40,693 bases of DNA from JAUSKF01 sp964545345 (GCA_964545345.1 CAZJFE010000005.1:1-40693); one strand, 5' to 3'. Shown: positions 1-6,358, numbered from the stretch's first letter. The notes: a model not told the origin generated them from the letters alone. Translations and numbers: made by a program.

Positions 1-535
1 TTTTGAACATAATCCCAATCGCCAAAGAGATTCCCACCCCCGATAAAAATGTTTGTCTAGACCGACCTCTGAGAAAAAAGAAGAGGGCAGACAAAATAGC
101 CGCGATCACCGGAACGTCAAATCTAACATTTTTCGCTGCCGCCAAAAATAACGGGAAGAACACCAGGGCTAAGCCGCCAAATAACGCCGCTAATTTATTT
201 TTAGTTAATTCATAAGAAATCTTGGTAGTAAGAAAGATTGCGACAACTCCCAGTAAAGCTACCGGTAGTCGCAACGCAAATTCCTTCAACCCAAATATTT
301 TAGCGCTAATCGCCATCAGCCAAAAAAGTAATGGCGGCTTATCAATCCACGTTTGGTCAAATAAATGGAGGGTCAACCAATCACCCCCGCGCAACATTTC
401 TCTAACAACTAAGGCGTACGTAGCTTCGTCGGCATCCTCAAACGGCAAAATGCCTGATGGCAGAATATAAAAAATAGTGGCGGCTAAAATTGGAATAATA
501 ATCCAATACCGCGCAGATAAATAGCGCCAAAACAT
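1..535 (-). CDS. ArnT-like membrane glycosyltransferase, N-terminal part (cut by window edge)
   Basis: The reverse strand is open from an ATG at 535 to the left edge (178 codons, no stop), so the gene continues outside the window. After a first membrane segment (about residues 9-28) comes the acidic motif FEDADEATYALVVREMLRGG and then a DKPPLLFWL segment. This order is typical of the first periplasmic loop of ArnT/PMT-type (GT-C, GT39/GT83) enzymes, where the acidic pair binds metal and the polyprenyl-phosphate sugar donor. Further membrane helices follow. The family transfers sugars from lipid carriers to surface glycans, lipids or proteins outside the membrane. A GGAG lies 5 nt before the ATG. 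Family call is firm; substrate cannot be told. Confidence 0.8.
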   Translation of the reverse strand, partial: MFWRYLSARYWIIIPILAATIFYILPSGILPFEDADEATYALVVREMLRGGDWLTLHLFDQTWIDKPPLLFWLMAISAKIFGLKEFALRLPVALLGVVAIFLTTKISYELTKNKLAALFGGLALVFFPLFLAAAKNVRFDVPVIAAILSALFFFLRGRSRQTFLSGVGISLAIGIMFK

Positions 536-603
536 AGTAGCTCCATTCTATCATTACTTAGGGCTTTTCATTTACGATGATTTATGATAAAGTCTTCCTA
601 TGA

Positions 604-727
604 ATCCCACACATAATAAAGAGCGCTGTGGGAATTCCATATAAGTAGGCCGTCGTAGTCTACCAATTAATAAAAATACTAAATTAAACAAGGAGCGAAT
701 AAATAACCTCTTTGTTATGTGTGGGAT
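604..727 (+). promoter_or_regulatory. Leader with long-range stem covering a start codon
   Basis: Bases 604-623 pair with 708-727 over 20 positions with a single U-G wobble, closing an 84 nt loop. The distal arm contains both possible ATGs of the downstream metalloprotease-like gene (717 and 726). The proximal arm can instead pair locally: TCCCACA at 605-611 with TGTGGGA at 626-632, extended by TATG/CCATA flanks. The two pairings exclude each other. A possible -10 (TATGAT) lies at 583-588. A translational switch is inferred; no ligand or known riboswitch class is recognised. Confidence 0.45.
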
Positions 728-1505
728 GAACAAAAAATCCATTATTGCGTTAGCGATTATCTCGTTAGGGGCGATTGCCGGTGTTGCTGGGGCCACTCAT
801 TCTTGGGGCGGCTATCACTGGGCCAGAACTTCCAACCCTTTTACGATTAAATTGGGCGATAATCTTTCCACCGCCTGGGATCCTTATCTCAGCACCGCCT
901 CTTACGATTGGACTCTGTCCAGCGTTTTAGATACCACGGTAGTTCCGGGAATCGTCAATCCGAAAACCTGCAAAGCGACGGCCGGCCAGGTACAAGTTTG
1001 CAATAGCAAATACGGCCGCAATGGTTGGTTGGGTATCGCCAGCGTCTGGATTAGCGGCGAACACATTACTCAAGGAACGGTAAAAATGAACGACACCTAT
1101 TTCAGCACCTCTCAATACAACACTCCCGCCTGGAAAAATTTGGTGCTCTGCCAGGAAGTTGGCCACACCTTTGGATTGGATCACCAAGATGAAGATTTCT
1201 ATAACTCCCCTCTCGGCACTTGCATGGATTACACCAGCGATCCGACTCCGAACCAGCACCCGAATGCGCACGATTACGAAATGCTGGAGTCCATCTACGC
1301 GCATTTAGATTCTTCCACCACCCTCAGTCAGAGCTCCGCCTCTTCGGCGCAGGACGTAGACCACAACGATCCGGCTACTTGGGGTAAAGCGTTGCGTTAC
1401 TCTTCCGACAAGAAATCCTCGGTGCATGAAAAGAATTTCGGCAACGGAAGCAGAGTTGTTACCTTCGTAGTTTGGGCTGATCCGGACCACGCGCGCCACG
1501 AATAA
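726..1505 (+). CDS. Secreted metzincin-like protein with altered zinc motif
   Basis: A 259-residue protein with a signal peptide (MNKKSIIALAIISLGAIAG, cleavage near residues 20-24). Residues 143-153 read QEVGHTFGLDH, which is the metzincin signature HExxHxxGxxH with the first zinc-binding His replaced by Gln. A Met-turn-like CMDY follows at 166-169, as in matrixins. Four cysteines (82, 92, 142, 166) could form extracytoplasmic disulfides. The last 60 residues are Ser/Asp/Lys-rich linker. It is probably exported as a matrixin-fold protease or as an inactive relative that binds rather than cuts. ATG 726 was preferred to 717 because it begins the typical Lys-rich signal-peptide N terminus. Both starts lie in the leader stem described at 604-727. 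Confidence 0.65.
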   Translation: MNKKSIIALAIISLGAIAGVAGATHSWGGYHWARTSNPFTIKLGDNLSTAWDPYLSTASYDWTLSSVLDTTVVPGIVNPKTCKATAGQVQVCNSKYGRNGWLGIASVWISGEHITQGTVKMNDTYFSTSQYNTPAWKNLVLCQEVGHTFGLDHQDEDFYNSPLGTCMDYTSDPTPNQHPNAHDYEMLESIYAHLDSSTTLSQSSASSAQDVDHNDPATWGKALRYSSDKKSSVHEKNFGNGSRVVTFVVWADPDHARHE

Positions 1506-1535
1506 TAACCAAGCTAATCGGCAGCCGCGATAATA

Positions 1536-1567
1536 AAAAGCCCCGTCTCTTAAGAGAGCGGGGCTTA
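1536..1567 (-). terminator. Hairpin terminator of the 1565-1948 gene
   Basis: AAGCCCCG and CGGGGCTT form the stem. Read on the minus strand it is followed by TTTTTATTA. The stop codon (1565-1567) lies in the hairpin. On the plus strand there is no good T-run. Confidence 0.7.
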
Positions 1568-1948
1568 ATCCAATTTATCTACCAACTGACCGTTGTCGTA
1601 CAGATAAATATCCACGATCCGGCCAACATTAGTCGCCTGCTCAAAAGCGCGTCGGGCGACTAGAATATTCGGAAATTCCGCCGCGATATCAATGCAATGA
1701 TCATGACCTTTAACCGCGTCGCGAACCTCCCAATTAAAAATTCCTAGCGCGTACAGCGTGGACATCTTGTCGCGCTGGTGGCAAATCATATTCTGATCTC
1801 CCGGCCAGACCAATTCGGGATTGGGAAAAAGCGATATGCAGATCAAGGCCTTATATCTTAAATCCTTGCATTCCGGATCAATAAATTCCGATCCCGGCTC
1901 CTTCGCTCTCCGAACGAAATACACATTGCCGATCTTTTCCATGATCAT
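1565..1948 (-). CDS. Small unknown protein
   Basis: A 127-residue soluble protein with no signal peptide or membrane segment. It is mixed alpha/beta in composition with scattered Cys and Trp (PECKDLRYKALIC, LVWPGDQNMICHQRD). No family is recognised. Two in-frame ATGs (1948 and 1942) are possible; 1948 is taken, although neither has a clear Shine-Dalgarno site. A good hairpin terminator overlaps the stop, and the gene is separated from its neighbours by terminators on both sides, so it looks like an independent transcription unit. Confidence 0.5.
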   Translation of the reverse strand: MIMEKIGNVYFVRRAKEPGSEFIDPECKDLRYKALICISLFPNPELVWPGDQNMICHQRDKMSTLYALGIFNWEVRDAVKGHDHCIDIAAEFPNILVARRAFEQATNVGRIVDIYLYDNGQLVDKLD

Positions 1949-1975
1949 CCCACGAAAGAACTAATATTAAAGTAA

Positions 1976-2006
1976 CAAAAAATCCCCGCGCTGTGTAGCG
2001 CGAGGA
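1976..2006 (-). terminator. Hairpin terminator of the 2028-2681 gene
   Basis: AATCCCCGCGC and GCGCGAGGATT form a stem with one mismatch around TGTGTA. Read on the minus strand it ends in TTTTTTGTTA. It lies 22 nt after the stop of the unknown gene. Confidence 0.75.
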
Positions 2007-2027
2007 TTGGTGAAATTAGGTGACTAG

Positions 2028-2681
2028 TTACTCAAACCCACTGAAGTCTTCGGTTTCGACCGATTCCGGACGAACTCCGGGAGAAATTTCGCCTTCACGA
2101 TACAACCCGAGAAATTCGTAATCATCAATACTCTTTTCAGAGCCATCAATGACCACTTTATTCCCGACTACCTGGGCCCGGTAAGCGTTCTGCTTTCTGT
2201 CAAACCAATCTTCGGCACTCATCCAGGCCGACGGATCCTCCGTCGCACGTACAACCCAGTACTCGCCGTCCTGACCGATCTTCGTCTGATCGTCCATCAG
2301 ATCAATCATCAGCTTAGAAATTTCTCCGGGAGTCCACAACGACTCGGGAAGCCAGTTCCCTTGCTGATCCTGCAAAGCCAATAGAACAAATCCGTAAGAA
2401 TCAGAGACTCCTCTCTGCTGCGCCTGCTCGATGTAACTCTTGCCGTCCGGCATCGTATACATCATCAGCGGACAATCAAGCCACGGGCTCTCGTTGATTC
2501 GGAAACCGCTTTCTTCGCTCTTCACCGTGGATTCAAAAACTTCGCGGTCCGGAACCTTGCTCCAGCTACCGTCCGGAAACCACCGGGTGATTTTTTCGGT
2601 ATAAGCCAGCTTCTGCTCGCCGGCAACCAATTTCTTCGCCCGCTCGTTCAGACCGACAAAGGCGTAGCCATCAAAGCTCAT
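2028..2681 (-). CDS. Unknown soluble protein, 217 aa
   Basis: An acidic protein rich in Trp, Asp and Glu, without signal peptide or membrane segment. Segments such as YWVVRATEDPSAWMSAEDWFD and the acidic tail SVETEDFSGFE stand out, but no domain is recognised. The start at 2681 is supported by AGGAG 8-9 nt upstream. It has a strong promoter (2731-2759), a leader of about 40 nt and its own terminator (1976-2006), so it is monocistronic. It belongs to the group of small genes here with strong SD sites and canonical promoters. Confidence 0.55.
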   Translation of the reverse strand: MSFDGYAFVGLNERAKKLVAGEQKLAYTEKITRWFPDGSWSKVPDREVFESTVKSEESGFRINESPWLDCPLMMYTMPDGKSYIEQAQQRGVSDSYGFVLLALQDQQGNWLPESLWTPGEISKLMIDLMDDQTKIGQDGEYWVVRATEDPSAWMSAEDWFDRKQNAYRAQVVGNKVVIDGSEKSIDDYEFLGLYREGEISPGVRPESVETEDFSGFE

Positions 2682-2730
2682 GATGTCTGCTCCTAAGAAG
2701 GGTTTGAGTTATTAATACGGAACTGCCGAT

Positions 2731-2759
2731 ATATTAAACGACAATCTCTATTTTGTCAA
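2731..2759 (-). promoter_or_regulatory. Promoter for the 2028-2681 gene
   Basis: Minus strand TTGACA (2759-2754), 17 nt spacer, TAATAT (2736-2731). The transcript would have a leader of about 40 nt with a clear SD site. The structured repeat begins within 7 nt upstream of the -35. Confidence 0.65.
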
Positions 2760-2913
2760 CTGCTCAGCCAGATAGCTTTCCCGGAAACAGAATAATCCGC
2801 CTGCTGGCGGATTTTCTTCGCCCTCGGCGGTTTATCGTTCGATAGATAACGAACGAACTAAGCCGCCTCCGGGATGTTCCGGATAAACTATCTGGCTTCG
2901 CTTTGGGCAGAGG
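2760..2913. repeat. Structured non-coding repeat, copy A
   Basis: No gene fits here. An outer stem pairs AGCCAGATAG (2766-2775) with CTATCTGGCT (2888-2897), followed by CCGGAA with TTCCGG. Inside are two hairpins: TCCGCC/GGCGGA with loop TGCT, and GGCGGTTTA/TAAGCCGCC capped by TCGTTCG/CGAACGA. The core 2782-2880 matches 6596-6693 on the opposite strand at about 90%, and the differences are mostly compensatory. The right end 2870-2907 recurs at 37734-37771 (36 of 38). It fills the gap between two divergent -35 boxes. The function is unknown: a REP/MITE-like element or a structured RNA are both possible. Confidence 0.8.
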
Positions 2914-2930
2914 GGTCGTAAATGAAAAAA

Positions 2931-2959
2931 TAGACTTTTTAAAAGCGCCGTGCTATTTT
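2931..2959 (+). promoter_or_regulatory. Promoter for the 2989-3729 gene
   Basis: TAGACT (2931-2936), 17 nt spacer, TATTTT (2954-2959). Just downstream the 10-mer TTTTAGGCAG occurs twice (2958-2967 and 2971-2980), the second next to the AGGAAG ribosome-binding site. Confidence 0.5.
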
Positions 2960-2988
2960 TTAGGCAGAACTTTTAGGCAGGAAGAATA

Positions 2989-3729
2989 ATGGAAGAAGAA
3001 CATCCGAATCTGTCGCCGGAGATTAATGCCTGGATCAAGCACGTTTCTGAAAATGAAGGATTCGCTATTAAGGATAGAAAGGCCGGAGAAATGTTCACGG
3101 CCACCACTCGGAGCGGTTCAGTCTACACATTCGTGGTTATCAATCCGGAACTGCAGGAGGTGGCGTTGGTCAGCCCGGATAACCGTCAGCCCAGTCTCCG
3201 CGAGCCAAAACTTTACATGATTGATGGCGCGACCGCCGGTGGGAGCATGACCAGAATCGGCTGGGTCGGAATCGGATCCTATTTACGGCTCTATCCTCTC
3301 TGCGGTGGCATCCTGACTATTACACCGATTCAATTCCTTACCTTTCGACAGGACCCGGTGAAAATCAAAGAAATCACCGAAAAAGCGGAAGCGAAACGGC
3401 CGAAAATGCTCACCGAAAAAGAAGCCACTGAAATTGAAAAGAAAATTCGCGTAGACGCAAGAAAGACCTTTCCCGCGGAACTGGCCGATCAAGTGATTGG
3501 CCTGCTCAATCACTTCTGTCTCTCCGGCCAGGACATGATGATGCGCTACTTCCTGGCGGCTCACGAAAAGGGTAAATTGCTCGGGGCGCTGAAAACCATC
3601 GCGAATCAGATGAATGAACACTGGGGTTACCGGGCGCCGGAAATCCGCGGAATGTTTGTTACCGAAGAAGATGTCTACTATATGACTAAGGCCTATCAGG
3701 ATATCGGCCTGGAATTACCCAAGCGATAA
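2989..3729 (+). CDS. Unknown soluble protein, 246 aa
   Basis: The N-terminal half (about 30-120) looks like a small beta-rich domain (FTATTRSGSVYTFVVI, GWVGIGSYLRLYPL). The C-terminal half (about 120-246) is charged and helical, with a Lys/Glu-rich linker (KIKEITEKAEAKRPKMLTEK). No transmembrane segment and no recognised family. The start is supported by AGGAAG 5 nt upstream. A strong terminator follows directly, so this is a single-gene unit divergent from the 2028-2681 gene, with repeat copy A between them. Confidence 0.55.
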   Translation: MEEEHPNLSPEINAWIKHVSENEGFAIKDRKAGEMFTATTRSGSVYTFVVINPELQEVALVSPDNRQPSLREPKLYMIDGATAGGSMTRIGWVGIGSYLRLYPLCGGILTITPIQFLTFRQDPVKIKEITEKAEAKRPKMLTEKEATEIEKKIRVDARKTFPAELADQVIGLLNHFCLSGQDMMMRYFLAAHEKGKLLGALKTIANQMNEHWGYRAPEIRGMFVTEEDVYYMTKAYQDIGLELPKR

Positions 3730-3731
3730 TC

Positions 3732-3762
3732 AAAATCCCCGCTACTCTGCGGGGATTTTTTT
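3732..3762 (+). terminator. Intrinsic terminator after the 2989-3729 gene
   Basis: AATCCCCGC and GCGGGGATT stem around TACTCT, followed by seven T. It ends 5 nt before the -10 of msrB. Confidence 0.9.
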
Positions 3763-3766
3763 ATGG

Positions 3767-3772
3767 TATATT
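3767..3772 (+). promoter_or_regulatory. Start-proximal -10 box of msrB
   Basis: TATATT lies 7 nt before the ATG at 3780, directly after the upstream terminator. The mRNA would be leaderless or nearly so. No clear -35 is visible. Confidence 0.5.
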
Positions 3773-3779
3773 GGGGATA

Positions 3780-4169
3780 ATGAACAACGAAGAGTGGAAG
3801 AAAAAATTAACTCCGGAGCAATATCAGGTAATGCGGGAAAAAGGAACGGAAGCGCCTTTTACCGGGAAATACGCCCAAGAGCATTCCAAAGGAATGTATA
3901 AATGCGCCGCCTGTGGCGTAAAACTATTCAGCTCTGACGCCAAGTTTGATTCCGGAACCGGATGGCCAAGTTTTGACGAACCGGCCAATCTGGAAAATAT
4001 TGAACTGAAAGAAGATAACAATGGCGGTATGCGCCGCACAGAGGTAGTCTGCAAAAATTGCGGCTCCCATCTAGGCCATGTCTTTGACGACGGCCCCACT
4101 AAAACCGGCAAACGCTATTGCATAAATTCGGTCTGTCTAGAATTGGAAAAAGAAAAAGCTGCACCATAA
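3780..4169 (+). CDS. msrB: Peptide-methionine (R)-S-oxide reductase MsrB
   Basis: MsrB reduces methionine-R-sulfoxide in oxidised proteins, with electrons usually from thioredoxin. The 129-residue protein covers the whole family domain. Two CxxC pairs that bind structural zinc are present (CAAC near 42-45 and CKNC near 91-94), as are the GTGWPSF motif and the catalytic segment RYCINSVCLEL, whose first Cys is the attacking residue. The usual Ala after INS is replaced so that a second Cys follows four residues later, which could act as resolving Cys. ATG 3780 is preferred to an in-frame TTG at 3771 because the family start MNNEEWKKKLTPEQY fits. No msrA is nearby. Confidence 0.95.
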   Translation: MNNEEWKKKLTPEQYQVMREKGTEAPFTGKYAQEHSKGMYKCAACGVKLFSSDAKFDSGTGWPSFDEPANLENIELKEDNNGGMRRTEVVCKNCGSHLGHVFDDGPTKTGKRYCINSVCLELEKEKAAP

Positions 4170-4190
4170 CTAGGGTGCAGCTTTGATTTT
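4153..4190. terminator. Bidirectional terminator between msrB and 4199
   Basis: AAAGCTGCACC and GGTGCAGCTTT stem with an 8 nt loop. There are T-rich tails on both strands. It separates convergent genes, and the msrB stop lies in the loop. Confidence 0.85.
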
Positions 4191-4198
4191 GGTTATTC

Positions 4199-4405
4199 TT
4201 ACTGATGTGATTCATCCTCACGCGAATCATCCTTCCGATGTGAGTCATCAATCAAATCACAGACGAAACTTCCAATCATGGCTCCGGCTACCGGAGTCCA
4301 GATAAGCACTGTGACATCCACCTTTCCCATCTTTACGAGGATGCATCCGACTACGAACCCGACAACAGCCCCACCGATCATGACACACGCCTTGAGCTTC
4401 TTCAC
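4199..4405 (-). CDS. Small two-helix membrane protein
   Basis: A 68-residue protein with two membrane segments (about 6-25 and 31-50) rich in glycine (GGAVVGFVVGC, AGAMIGSFVC), followed by a charged tail full of Asp, Arg and His (DDSHRKDDSREDESHQ). It starts with GTG, supported by AGGAG 6 nt upstream. It lies 15 nt after the stop of the 4421-4723 gene, so the two form an operon. Both have the same plan of Gly-rich hairpin plus charged tail and may be diverged paralogues. No function is recognised. Confidence 0.55.
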   Translation of the reverse strand: MKKLKACVMIGGAVVGFVVGCILVKMGKVDVTVLIWTPVAGAMIGSFVCDLIDDSHRKDDSREDESHQ

Positions 4406-4420
4406 GATCTTCTCCTTTTC

Positions 4421-4723
4421 TTAGTTGTCGGACGGTTTGGGCGGCCACTCTGGCCTGGGCCGAAAAACTGTCGGCTTCGGCTGATCGCGGATTTTTTCAG
4501 ACACACTTACCAATTCCTGCTGAAGATTCCGCCAGCTTTTCCTGAATTCTTCTTCGTAGTAGGCGCGCCTAGACTGGGGTTCCGGAGCCGTTTCACAGAG
4601 CCAGGCAATGAAAGCTCCTAGGACGGCGCTCAAAGCGAGAATCGAAAAATCAGCTGAGAAAAAGATAGAAAGCGCGCATCCGATCATGAACCCGATCAAA
4701 CCTCCGACACAGAGACGCCTCAT
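4421..4723 (-). CDS. Small membrane protein with charged tail
   Basis: A 100-residue protein. Two membrane segments (about 4-23 and 28-44, with GGLIGFMIGCAL near the start) are followed by a helical charged region (YYEEEFRKSWRNLQQELVSV) and a Pro-rich end. The start at 4723 has a GGAGGT site 6 nt upstream. It is the first gene of a two-gene operon with 4199-4405, driven by a near-consensus promoter at 4771-4799. The N-terminal hairpin resembles that of its partner. Function unknown. Confidence 0.55.
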   Translation of the reverse strand: MRRLCVGGLIGFMIGCALSIFFSADFSILALSAVLGAFIAWLCETAPEPQSRRAYYEEEFRKSWRNLQQELVSVSEKIRDQPKPTVFRPRPEWPPKPSDN

Positions 4724-4770
4724 GGGCTACCTCCCGAAAGATGTTAGTTGGGTGATGAGTTCTGCCTAGG

Positions 4771-4799
4771 ATTATAGCAAAATATAGTATAAAAGTCAA
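4771..4799 (-). promoter_or_regulatory. Promoter for the 4421/4199 operon
   Basis: Minus strand TTGACT (4799-4794), 17 nt spacer, perfect TATAAT (4776-4771). The leader is about 40 nt and ends in a GGAGGT site. Confidence 0.75.
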
Positions 4800-4806
4800 G
4801 TGAACC

Positions 4807-5343
4807 CTACTCACCAATGAGCTCCAGAGAATCAACGATAGAATCCAACGCGGGAGTGAGAAGCCAGGCAGGTCCATTTTTACCGAAAACATAAATCCCC
4901 TTCTGAATTTCTTCGGCGCTGGGGCTTCCCTCAAAGACCCGGAATTTTTCCTCTCCGGCTATATATTTGCCATCCGCCATGGAAAATTTTGAAAAAGTTA
5001 ATCCGGCCCCGGTCATAGGTTTTTCATCCGCGCTCCAACCGGCCGGAAGAGTAATTTTAAAACCGCTCCCGTTCACCAAAGGACTGGTATAGCTATCGGA
5101 TCGTTCATAGATAAGACGGATGCTGTCGGGGCAGGTAAATCCCAGCGCGCCTAAATTCGCGGAGGCCCGATCCGGATCGCTAATGCCGGCAAAGCATCGC
5201 TCCTCTTGATCAGAAAAACCGACAAAATCGGCCTGTTTGGTCAAAAGCCGGCCGGTGATTCCCCAATAACGAAATCCAATCACCAGCAAAACAGCGATCA
5301 TTATTAAAATCAAACTGGATGAAATACCTAGCTTCAGCTTCAT
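4807..5343 (-). CDS. Membrane-anchored extracytoplasmic protein of unknown function
   Basis: A 178-residue protein with one N-terminal membrane segment (about 7-27), then an extracytoplasmic domain with two cysteines (near 50 and 71) that could form a disulfide. The domain has the look of PsbP/DUF-type small exported folds (GFKITLPAGWSADEKPM, then a repeated beta pattern), but I cannot place it in a family. ATG 5343 is chosen over an in-frame TTG at 5349. A TATATT at 5355-5350 on the minus strand is 6 nt before this ATG, suggesting a leaderless message. Confidence 0.6.
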   Translation of the reverse strand: MKLKLGISSSLILIMIAVLLVIGFRYWGITGRLLTKQADFVGFSDQEERCFAGISDPDRASANLGALGFTCPDSIRLIYERSDSYTSPLVNGSGFKITLPAGWSADEKPMTGAGLTFSKFSMADGKYIAGEEKFRVFEGSPSAEEIQKGIYVFGKNGPAWLLTPALDSIVDSLELIGE

Positions 5344-5349
5344 AATCAA

Positions 5350-5355
5350 AATATA
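5350..5355 (-). promoter_or_regulatory. Start-proximal -10 box of the 4807-5343 gene
   Basis: TATATT on the minus strand lies 6 nt before the ATG. No clear -35 and no SD site. Confidence 0.4.
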
Positions 5356-5370
5356 ACACCGCTTGAAATA

Positions 5371-5410
5371 AAAAAAAGCCCCCGATCAGTAATTACTGAT
5401 CAAGGGGCTG
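5371..5410 (-). terminator. Terminator of the 5393-5953 gene
   Basis: AGCCCCTTGATCAG pairs with CTGATCGGGGGCT (one unpaired base), followed on the minus strand by a run of eight T. The stop codon 5393-5395 sits in the loop. Confidence 0.9.
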
Positions 5411-5953
5411 GATGTCTGACACGCTCTCAATCGGAAGTTTGGAGAGGTAGAATCCGGAAACTTTAATGATTCCGGAATTGGACCTCTGCCACTTTCCGTG
5501 GGAGTCGCGACGGTTCAGCGTCACCCACTGCGGGTGAGCGGAAATGCCCTGATCGGAAGATGTCTTATCATATTCAACATCTTCCACTCTCAGCCAGTCG
5601 GGACCGTGAAGATCCAGGAGAACCTTGAAAAGTTCCCCACGCTCTTCGGGCATCCTGCGCCGGAATCTTACCAGATCATCCGGCTTGAAGATGTCCACTT
5701 TCTTGTTCGGAACTTTCCGGAACATGAATCCGGAAGTTCTGGCTACACCCGGACGGTATTCTCCGTGATGGAGAAAATCCACCATCTGAGGGTGCATGGA
5801 GAGAAAACTCTCATCCACGGCCGGTCTTACTCCGACGATCCAGAAAGGTCCGGTACCGTAAGGGGCTCCCCTTAACGGTTCGCCGGTAGTCGGCTCAACC
5901 ATGTGAGCGCAGTTACCAACTTCAAACGTTTCTTTCTGAGTTGTGGCCTGCAT
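5393..5953 (-). CDS. Unknown soluble protein, 186 aa
   Basis: No membrane segment or signal peptide. The protein is rich in Pro, Arg, Asp and aromatic residues (GPFWIVGVRPAV, FKPDDLVRFRRRMPEE, LLDLHGPDWLRVEDVEYD). The alternating basic and aromatic stretches suggest several small beta barrels, but no domain is recognised. A longer open frame runs to 6172, but it overlaps the upstream gene and is low-complexity. ATG 5953 has AAAGGA 9-10 nt upstream and starts the plausible protein. It follows the 5974-6309 gene by 20 nt as the second gene of that operon. Confidence 0.55.
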   Translation of the reverse strand: MQATTQKETFEVGNCAHMVEPTTGEPLRGAPYGTGPFWIVGVRPAVDESFLSMHPQMVDFLHHGEYRPGVARTSGFMFRKVPNKKVDIFKPDDLVRFRRRMPEERGELFKVLLDLHGPDWLRVEDVEYDKTSSDQGISAHPQWVTLNRRDSHGKWQRSNSGIIKVSGFYLSKLPIESVSDIQPLDQ

Positions 5954-5973
5954 GGCGTTTTCCTTTCCGCCGC

Positions 5974-6309
5974 CTAAGCGGCCTTCTGAAAATACGCCCC
6001 GGAATACATCTTGACCTTGCAATCCCGAGTCTGGAGAATCACCGCCTGAGGATGGAAAGAGTTCTTGTCCCACTCCTCCGGGCGATCCTTCACCGCCAGA
6101 GCCCGTAGGGGTTCTGTGCCAGCCGCCGCGATCTCCTCCGGCTTGACCATCAGTCGTCCGAAGGAAGACCAAAAAAGCGCGTCACCCTTCTTGAAGGCGG
6201 GAATATGGGAACGAAAGCGAATGCTACGCACCATCTCCTGCGCGACGGCCGCCAGAATGATCAACGCGGCGACCGCGAAAAACGAGACGGCGATGATAAG
6301 CTGAATCAT
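5974..6309 (-). CDS. Small single-pass membrane protein
   Basis: A 111-residue protein with a strong N-terminal membrane helix (about 2-24), then a basic segment (RSIRFRSHIPAFKKGD) and a small soluble domain. The start at 6309 has AGGAG 7 nt upstream. It is the first gene of a two-gene operon with 5393-5953; the promoter at 6359-6388 fits well. The function is unknown. The pair may act together because both downstream domains contain the phrase pattern KKGDALF / FKPDDLVRF, which could reflect related beta-barrel folds; this is only a suggestion. Confidence 0.5.
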   Translation of the reverse strand: MIQLIIAVSFFAVAALIILAAVAQEMVRSIRFRSHIPAFKKGDALFWSSFGRLMVKPEEIAAAGTEPLRALAVKDRPEEWDKNSFHPQAVILQTRDCKVKMYSGAYFQKAA

Positions 6310-6358
6310 GACTTTCTCCTATCTAGGGGTTTATTTTAACGTCAATGAGCACAGGGGC

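Noticed and set aside
927..1304. 125-codon open frame antisense to the metzincin-like gene
   Set aside because: Shadow of a gene with signal peptide and conserved motif; no promoter or SD.
2760..2913. CRISPR array or toxin-antitoxin RNA
   Set aside because: There are no regularly spaced identical repeats, and the units are inverted and mosaic, not a repeat-spacer array. No Cas or toxin-like gene is next to any copy.
5954..6172. Longer version of the 5393-5953 protein starting at 6172
   Set aside because: The extra part overlaps the upstream gene in another frame, is low-complexity Gly/Ser/Arg, and ATG 5953 has its own SD site.
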